A DNA stretch of 64,000 nt from Lepisosteus oculatus (lineage: Eukaryota > Chordata > Actinopteri > Semionotiformes > Lepisosteidae), in NCBI RefSeq assembly GCF_040954835.1, contig NC_090707.1:27236570-27300569 (forward strand), given 5' to 3'. A program made the position numbers and the translations under genes. Under the pieces are notes generated by a model, which saw nothing but the letters and a program-made list of their open reading frames with translations, was not told the origin of the DNA and searched no databases. Shown here piece by piece: positions 57,130 through 64,000 of this stretch (its first letter is position 1; each line of letters begins with the position of its first letter).

Positions 57130-58450
57130 CTGAAAAAGTACAGAAGAAAAAAAGCTAATTTTGACATAATGAAGAACAAGGGACACAGATTAAAAAGGTA
57201 AAGGAAAATTAGTTTGTGTAGGTCAATCATTTCCAAATAACATATTATATACTAATAATTACATAATATTGTTTTTTTCTTTTTGCATCTGTTACTCTTG
57301 TCTTATTATATTGTCATTAATTTGGTTGATACCTTCATCCAAGTATATTAAAATTTGTTTCATTTTTCAAAGTTATACATAAATCATTTTTGTACTGAAA
57401 ACATTGAGAATGCTGTACAATATACAGTACAAAGACACAACATGAGTTTTCCTGTGCAAAATAGATTATCAGATGAAACTGCACAGATGTTTCGTCTTTT
57501 ACAGGATTCAGAAGTTATGTGGAAACTGTACTAATGAAGCAAGTATTACATTATGTTTAATAATATTTTACCTTCACACATCAGTTTTCACTAATTTATT
57601 CATAGTAAAGTAACAAGCTCACAAAACCTTGAAATACATCATGCTGCTATGCAATAGAAATCTGCTTGTTTGCAATAACTACTGTATAACCCAACCAAAG
57701 TTACACTGCTGTCACTTAACTATGACTGAATTTGGGGATACTATTCAATTTACCTAAAGAATCCTAATCCTGAACCACTGACGACACTCTTGTGTCTATG
57801 GCCACATACAAATGGTTTGGGAATGCCCAAATGTGATTATACGGTATTCTTTGTGTTGAGGACTTTAACATTAGTATAATATTTTAAACCAGTATATTCC
57901 TTGCCTACCTCATTTTGTTTTGCCAAATGACGATTCTGCTGTGTTCAATTCAGCATAATTTGGGCACCTTCTACTGCTAATGAGATTATTTTTTAATTAT
58001 GGATTGCTTCCTTATTTGATATTCACATGGAGGTTTCCAATGCATAGGACTGCCTATGCGATACTAGTGGATTATAAAGTGGTTTTCTTTTTATATAGAC
58101 TCCTATTTGAATGTGAAACTCTGCAGTATTTTGAATATGTAAATTATCAAAGAGTATTATCTCAAATTCACAACATTGATGGCTTTAGAACAACACTGGA
58201 GCAAATAAATATTGTCCTCTAGTGGAGCTGACTGGTTACAGCATGGCAACACCATGCCTATAACATTCCTAAGCAAAATCCCTCAACTACTACTGCTGTT
58301 CACCCTTTTTAGGGCCAAGGAGCCAAATCAAACACTTCTAAAACAAATGTCTTTCTGCTCCACTAAAATGGTACAATTTTTGTCTTCACAGGTGAAGGAA
58401 AGAAAGCCTCAGAATAACTCATATACTGAGTTATATGAGTTATTGTCAAC

Positions 58451-58976
58451 AGCCATATCACCCTGCAACTCACAACTGGCAACCCACTGAAGCTAAGCAG
58501 GTGTGAGCCTGGTCAGTACCTGGATGGGAGACCTCCTGGGAAAAACAAAGGTTGCTCCTGGAAGAGGTGTTAGTGGGGCCAGCAGTGGGCACTCACCCTG
58601 CGGTCCATGTGGGTCCTAATGCCCCAGTATAGTGACAGGGACACTATACTGTAAACAGGTGCTGTCCTTCGGATGAAACATAAAACCGAGGTCCTGACTC
58701 TCTGTGGTCATTAAAAATACCAGGGTGTTTCTCGAAAAGAGCAGGGGTGTAACCCTTACCAATCATGGCCTCCTACTAATCCCCTTCTATGAATTGGCTT
58801 CATTACTCTGCTCTCCTCCCCACTAATAGCTGATGTGTGGTGAGTGTTCTGGCGCACTATTGGTACCGTTGCATCATCCAGGTGGAGGCTGCACATTGGT
58901 GGTGGGGGAGGGGAGTCCCCATTACCTGTAAAGTGCTTTGAGTGGCGTGTCCAGAAAAGCGCTATATAAGTGTTAT
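58451..58976 (+). mobile_element. 5S rRNA-headed SINE, second copy
   Basis: CAGCCATATCACCCTGCAACTC, AAGCTAAGCAGGTGTGAGCC and TGGATGGGAGACC start it, and AAAGCGCTATATAAGTG ends it. It aligns end to end with 4,261-4,840 at high identity, with a few small deletions in the body. Antisense to ahr2. Confidence 0.88.
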
Positions 58977-60554
58977 CACTTCATCAAACTAAATTAAATG
59001 TAATTAAATGTAAATAGTAAATCCCTTTCCACAGCTATATTTAACAGAAAAAAGTTTTCAGTTAACATTTAGGTATATGTCTTATAATATTATACAATAT
59101 GTCAGGAACTAACATTAGTGAGTTACTAATGTTAGAAAAGACATTTTCTAACTATAAAAGAAAACTATAAAAGAAAATAAATAAACATTAGATAGAATTC
59201 AAAACTTGGCAAACCAGTCAGTTGACAGTTTATGGAGTTTATGTGGGTAAGCAATAAAAAGGAGGTTAGAGGATATATATTAAATGCGGCATTAAAATAT
59301 TTTGTAATATTATTAGTACTCAGTGCTAGTGTCTGAGCTAGCAATCAGTAATATTTTGATAATATATACTCCCTTAAAAATACAATATTGTGTACTGTAA
59401 TTTTACATTGTTTTCATTAAATAATTCTCTGTAGCAGTCCATATGGTTGGTGGGTAATGATTTTATGTGAGGAAAGAAACAATGAGCCTGAGCTTTGAAG
59501 CTATTTGTAAAAGGCAAAAAGTATTTTTTTCCTAAAAGTCTATTCCTAAAAAGTAGGGACATGTACTGTAAATAATTAAAAATAGTTCGGGAGAATGGTA
59601 GATTCTTATCTCACACACATCCGCTTACCTACAAATCTTAATCTTAAATCTTGCACCCTGCACTTTCCTCTGTGTACAGTATACAGATGCAGCCATTCAA
59701 AATGGGGGGGATATTTCGCAGTATACCCCGGTGGGCGTGTCGCATCAAAAGGCAGTATCACGCGGTGTATATTGCATCATTTGACGTCATGCCGGAATGT
59801 ATCCGGAATCACCTTGTAAAACCGCCAGGAGGAGCCAGTAAAGCTTAACCTCTCATGTACAGCACTTGAGCTTTTAAATTTAATCTGTGTATTACAGCAC
59901 GTTAATCATCAGTCATTAAAAAGTTGGTATATTTTATGAAAGCAAGATTGCTCAGTTGGACAAAAGTACACAACCTACCTTTATCAGAAATATTTATGCA
60001 TCAAAGCCTTTACCGAAGATATTACTAATAGTATTAATAATGAATGACTTTGGACAAGCTGTAAACTCAAAGTATTACGCTAGTCCACATTCTTTCTAAC
60101 CGTTATTTTAAACGAAAATACTTTTCGTTTTTTCTTTGACAAACACCACAGCATTTCGTAGATCTACTGTAACTAACGAGGACAGGACATTAGCTAGCCA
60201 ATACGATAAAGGAATGACTTTTTTTGCTAATTTCTTTAGCACATTTGTACAAGCACTTAGAATCTGTCCAAGCCCTACTTTGTCAGGCATTTTCTTTTAC
60301 AGCAATGGACATAAAAACTCCCTTGCTTTTAAAAGAGCGTTTCATAATTTCTAACTACAAAAATTATTTAAATTCCGACACTTATCATTCAACCAGAGCT
60401 CAAAATATCACAAGGATCCTCAAGAGCACATCAAAGACTGTATTAAAAGATACTTGTATCAGATACATGAGAATCCAGGCTTTTTTATCAACGTTTTCTT
60501 TTCCGTATACCAGATATTATGGAACCACTTCAGAAGGGTGTCAGCCAGTCAGAT

Positions 60555-60960
60555 TCCAGGAATCGGTACTTTAAAGAAAAAATACACACTGGTATTCCAT
60601 TTCTCCCTAAACATTTTAAGCATCAAAGTCTTTAACTAACATGTGAAATAGCATGTAAAAAAGTTGTAGTTTTAAGCTTTATAATATAATATGGAATTGC
60701 GTATCTAAAGTAATTAATAACGATATGATTGGAGCCATGACTTTTTTTTTAACAAACATTCCTTTGAAAAAATAAAACGTTTCCCTGGGTCAGAGATTAA
60801 ATAAAACTTCACTCGCACCAAACACATTTATATTTCTTAATATCACAACATGATCGAATTTAAGTCATTTTAATAACAATGAGTAGTCACCTATGCGTTA
60901 CAATATAAACAGTTATATTGATTTAAATCGCGTTTTGATTTAAATCGCAAACGCGTGTTT
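60555..60960 (+). repeat. Left arm of a large inverted repeat
   Basis: Landmarks GTATTCCATTTCTCCC, AATATGGAATTGCGTATCTAAAG, GGAGCCATGACTT, TCACTCGCACCAAACAC and CACCTATGCGTTACAATATAAAC occur in this order and return as reverse complements in 63,375-63,930. Identity looks around 90%. Confidence 0.85.
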
Positions 60961-61324
60961 AAATATATGTGTTTTTTGATTTACAATCAGACAAATGCAA
61001 CATAAATTGATATCTTTGTCTTCTAAGTATCTTAATAAACTTTCAGCATAGCTTTCTCTCCGTTTAGATTTATTTTTCTTGGGATCTTGGGATCAAACGT
61101 GGAAAGATTAGATTGTAATCGTTTTTATTTTTTAAATACATTTTAGAAAAGTGTAATCTATACTAAAAAGCTATACACCACCTGCTATAAAGATACATAT
61201 TGTCATACTTTCGGGCTCGGATAGGACAGACACAAGAACTCAGACTTGCAGAGTTAAAGCAAGTTAAAGCCTTGATTTTATCTATCACCTTTAAAAGTGG
61301 GATCTCAAAGCAATACAGATTACA

Positions 61325-61400
61325 AAGTAAATACCCAACACTGATTGTACCCATCTGTCATGCTAATAAAGCATCTTGAATTGAATTGAATTGAGAGAGA
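61325..61400 (+). mobile_element. Non-LTR retrotransposon 3' terminus
   Basis: ACTGATTGTACCCATCTGTCATGCTAATAAAGC and TTGAATTGAATTGAATTGA match the inverted copy ending at 25,657. It is followed by a (GA)n run. Confidence 0.65.
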
Positions 61401-61744
61401 GAGGGGGAGGAGGGTGAGCGAGATAGCACAGCCAGGACAGACAGGCAAATAAGATACACTCCTCAGACATTCACAACAGCGACATATCATAAAAAAACTT
61501 TGTACATATTGTTAAATTATTACTTGTTTTCAGGAAGTTAAAAAAACACTTGAATTACTTATCCAGTCTCTCGAAATAAACTTATTTTTAAAGCAATGCA
61601 ACAAACGTCGGGCAACATGGTTTTTTTTAATCCAACATTGACAGCCACATCTTAAATCTTGTCAGTCAGCTCTTTTTTCTCTATTTGAATTGTGGCGATT
61701 CAAACAACTTGGGATAACAAGTGGTCTCAAAGTCACCGAGCTCC

Positions 61745-61860
61745 CAGAGCTTCAGCAACAGATGACAATTTCCTTAGTCCTTCCTTAGTCTTCCTGAAAT
61801 TGTCAGATTATGAGTGAATAAAAGCATTTTATTAAAAACACGTTTGCGTTTGTTTGGGAG
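61745..61860 (+). repeat. Direct duplicate, copy 1
   Basis: CAGAGCTTCAGCAACAGATGACAA and GAATAAAAGCATTTTATTAA with GCGTTTGTTTGGG match 62,494-62,585 in the same order. Confidence 0.7.
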
Positions 61861-62493
61861 CTATATTATGTATTTTTCATATGTAAGATATAATGATGTG
61901 TTCCTGCTTACACATCGCACGACTTTAAAAGCTAGAAAAACAGGTTTCGATTCACATTATCTGGCGAGCCTTGTTTTGTCAAAGGAAAATTCTATTCTAC
62001 TCTGAGAATGTAGGGGGAGGAAGAATGCCCGTGGTCTTACTGCAATATTATGGACACTCAATTGACTTAAAAAAACAACAACTTTTTTTTTACAGCTGGT
62101 ACAGCACCCCACCGCACCCACACGCCAGATTATATTCTCATGTACGGGTAGAATATGTTCATTGTCTTCCAATGAAAGAAGGGTTCCTTTCGACGTAGTC
62201 GGGAGACATTAGAAGCTTGCCACGCCCGGACTGTTACACCAATGCATTAGCATGTTAAAGCAATTTCATTGAGGAGCCTAGCTTTCTTAACTAGTAAGTA
62301 CTGTACTTGGAGGGGGGGAGGTGTCTTTCGCAGGAAATCTCGCCCCCTTTTGCTTTGAAAATACCTGTGAAACTGGTTTAATTTGTCACAGCCAGCACTC
62401 CCTCAGAGAGGGGGGTTGTACTTCCAGTGCATCGGTATAGATGGGAAAGCCAGAGCCGAGTCAAGTCTAGCCATGTGTGAGTCTAGTCTCACA

Positions 62494-62585
62494 GAGCTTC
62501 AACAGCAGATGACAACTTGTGAGTTCGATTAAGAATGAATAAAAGCATTTCATTAATAACGCGTTTGCGTTTGTCTGGGTGCTGA
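62494..62585 (+). repeat. Direct duplicate, copy 2
   Basis: Counterpart of 61,745-61,860. A following segment (ATTTTTAAATACATTTTAG near 62,670; TTTATTTAATCTCTGACCCAGGGAAA near 62,780) also resembles 61,125-61,145 and the inverted-repeat arms, so all belong to one repeat family. Confidence 0.65.
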
Positions 62586-63139
62586 CAAAGTAAGAAACAG
62601 TTACTTTTTGACAATGAAGAACTGTGTGTGTGTCTCCCTCTCTGCTGGCGTTTGTAATCATTTTTATTTTTAAATACATTTTAGCAAAGTAATGTACCAT
62701 AAAAGTATTGTTAGACATATTTGGGTTAACATGTTCAGTGTTCAGTGTGTGGTAATTTGTTTGGTGCGAGTTCAATTTTATTTAATCTCTGACCCAGGGA
62801 AAAGTGTGGTGTGGACGGCTGAGGAGAGAATGCAGGCTCACGCTGTGTCAGTTATTCTTTTTGTCTTTTTGTCTTTTTGAGCCAGTGAAAGCTCTGTTGT
62901 CCTTCACATGAATGCCTGAATCACTGTACCGAACTCAGGATTTTACAGTATTTTTTCTTTAAAATACCAATAACAGCAACATACAGTTTACATAATATGT
63001 TGATGTTCCAAAATTAATATCGTTTATGACCTTTATGACCTTCGTTATGCTCTTCATGTCTAAGCCGGAACACATCATTATATCTCATTTTGTATTTCTT
63101 TAAAACAAAATAATAAAAATCGTTTTTCCAGCCTAACAG

Positions 63140-63225
63140 TATTGTTATTGTTTTTATCCTGTAAAGCACTTTGAGGAGCCACCTTTAAAGGCGCCATATA
63201 CAATAAAGTTCATTATTATTACTTG
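63140..63225 (+). mobile_element. L2-like LINE/SINE 3' tail
   Basis: GTAAAGCACTTTGAGGAGCC followed by GGCGCCATATACAATAAAG and an ATT run, the usual 3' terminus of L2-type elements. Confidence 0.65.
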
Positions 63226-63374
63226 TTTATATGCTGGACAGAGAGGTGAACATTATTACGCAGAAGACAAAGATAGCGATTTACGTTGCATTGTGCATTG
63301 TTCTGCTGTAATACAGTTATAAATAATTAAAAGTCTAAATAGTATCAGCTTTATTTATGGGTTTTAAATAAAGG

Positions 63375-63930
63375 CGAATTAAACGTGATTTAAATCAATA
63401 TAAATGTTTATATTGTAACGCATAGGTGACTATTCATTGTTATTAAAATGACTTAAATTCGATCATGTTGTGATATTTAGAAATATAAATGTGTTTGGTG
63501 CGAGTGAAGTTTTATTTAATTTTTGATCCAGGGAAACGTTTTATTTTTTCAAAGAAATGTTTGTTAAAAAAGAAGTCATGGCTCCGATCATATCGTTATT
63601 AATTTCTTAATTAAACACGCAACGTATGATGTGGGAGTCAGGAACCTAACCCATAGCGCCACCGGCAAGGTCACATGAGAAGTGTTGAAAAAGCCCTACA
63701 AACATTATCAACAGAAATCGTACAGCATAAACTATTCTTGTGTTGCGGTACATGAATATAATTATATAGTTATTAATTTCTTTAGATACGCAATTCCATA
63801 TTATATTCCCTTTTAATCAAATTCTAAAAGTATGCTTGTTGACTCCGGTATCACGTTAGTTAAAGACTTCGATGCTTAAAATGTTTTGGGAGAAATGGAA
63901 TACTGGTATGTATTTTTTCTACCGAGTACC
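63375..63930 (-). repeat. Right arm of the large inverted repeat, with an insert
   Basis: Reverse complement of 60,555-60,960, but interrupted at about 63,610-63,785 by about 170 bp whose ends are both flanked by GTTATTAATTTCTT. That 14-bp duplication marks an insertion after the arms were formed. The insert carries GGGAGTCAGGAACCTAACCCATAGCGCCACCGG. Confidence 0.8.
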
Positions 63931-64000
63931 GAGACCAGCCATATACTGTATGTTTATGTTCCAAAATTAATATCGTTTATGGCCTTCACACACATTACAG

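Larger units (their letters stand above)
57130..64000 (-). other. ahr2 intron 4 (partial, over 6.9 kb)
   Basis: No exon-like sequence for the expected preceding PAS-A segment (NGFV-VVT...DYLGF) was found. Contents are a near-complete 5S-headed SINE, LINE tails, duplicated segments and a long inverted repeat listed separately. It is possible, though less likely, that exon 4 is too diverged to be seen. Confidence 0.7.

Overview
The window is vertebrate nuclear DNA, most likely from a ray-finned fish. Coding sequence is sparse and split by GT-AG introns, and the rest is crowded with retroelements, SINEs, MITEs and minisatellites. The clearest gene is an aryl hydrocarbon receptor of the fish AHR2 type. 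A SINE family with a 5S rRNA-like head, two Ty3/gypsy copies and an L2 LINE also fit a fish genome. The species cannot be fixed from the sequence.

Layout. 1-4,175 has no recognisable gene. 4,176-7,998 is a degraded minus-strand Ty3/gypsy element with a 5S-headed SINE inserted in its 3' LTR. 8,108-8,355 is a MITE copy. 8,690-12,760 is a block bounded by tandem arrays of one 178-bp unit in opposite orientations. 12,935-22,447 is a minus-strand locus with exons of a USP37-like ubiquitin-specific protease (13,365-19,743). It keeps the Cys and His boxes but shows a lost splice donor, a frame break and missing zinc-finger cysteines; repeat fragments flank it. 22,455-26,375 is a satellite and minisatellite complex. 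It is followed by a solo LTR, a second MITE copy (26,931-27,203) and a second copy of the same gypsy family (27,318 to about 31,225). 31,200-36,655 holds SINE pieces, a solo LTR, a Tc1-like relic and an L2 LINE interrupted by an LTR-like insert. 36,656-47,700 is AT-rich with only repeat scraps.

47,712-57,129 carries exons 5 to 11 of ahr2 on the minus strand. All seven exons join in phase into 960 codons plus a stop, covering part of PAS-A, PAS-B and the whole transactivation region. Exons 1 to 4 (bHLH and the start of PAS-A) lie beyond 64,000, so intron 4 is longer than 6.9 kb. That intron contains a second 5S-headed SINE, LINE tails and a large inverted repeat.

I see no operon-like or defence-like system. 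The most unusual material is the decaying USP37-like locus embedded in repeats, the two tandem-array pairs in inverted arrangement, the exon-like minisatellite, and a CTCF-like motif carried by the SINE.
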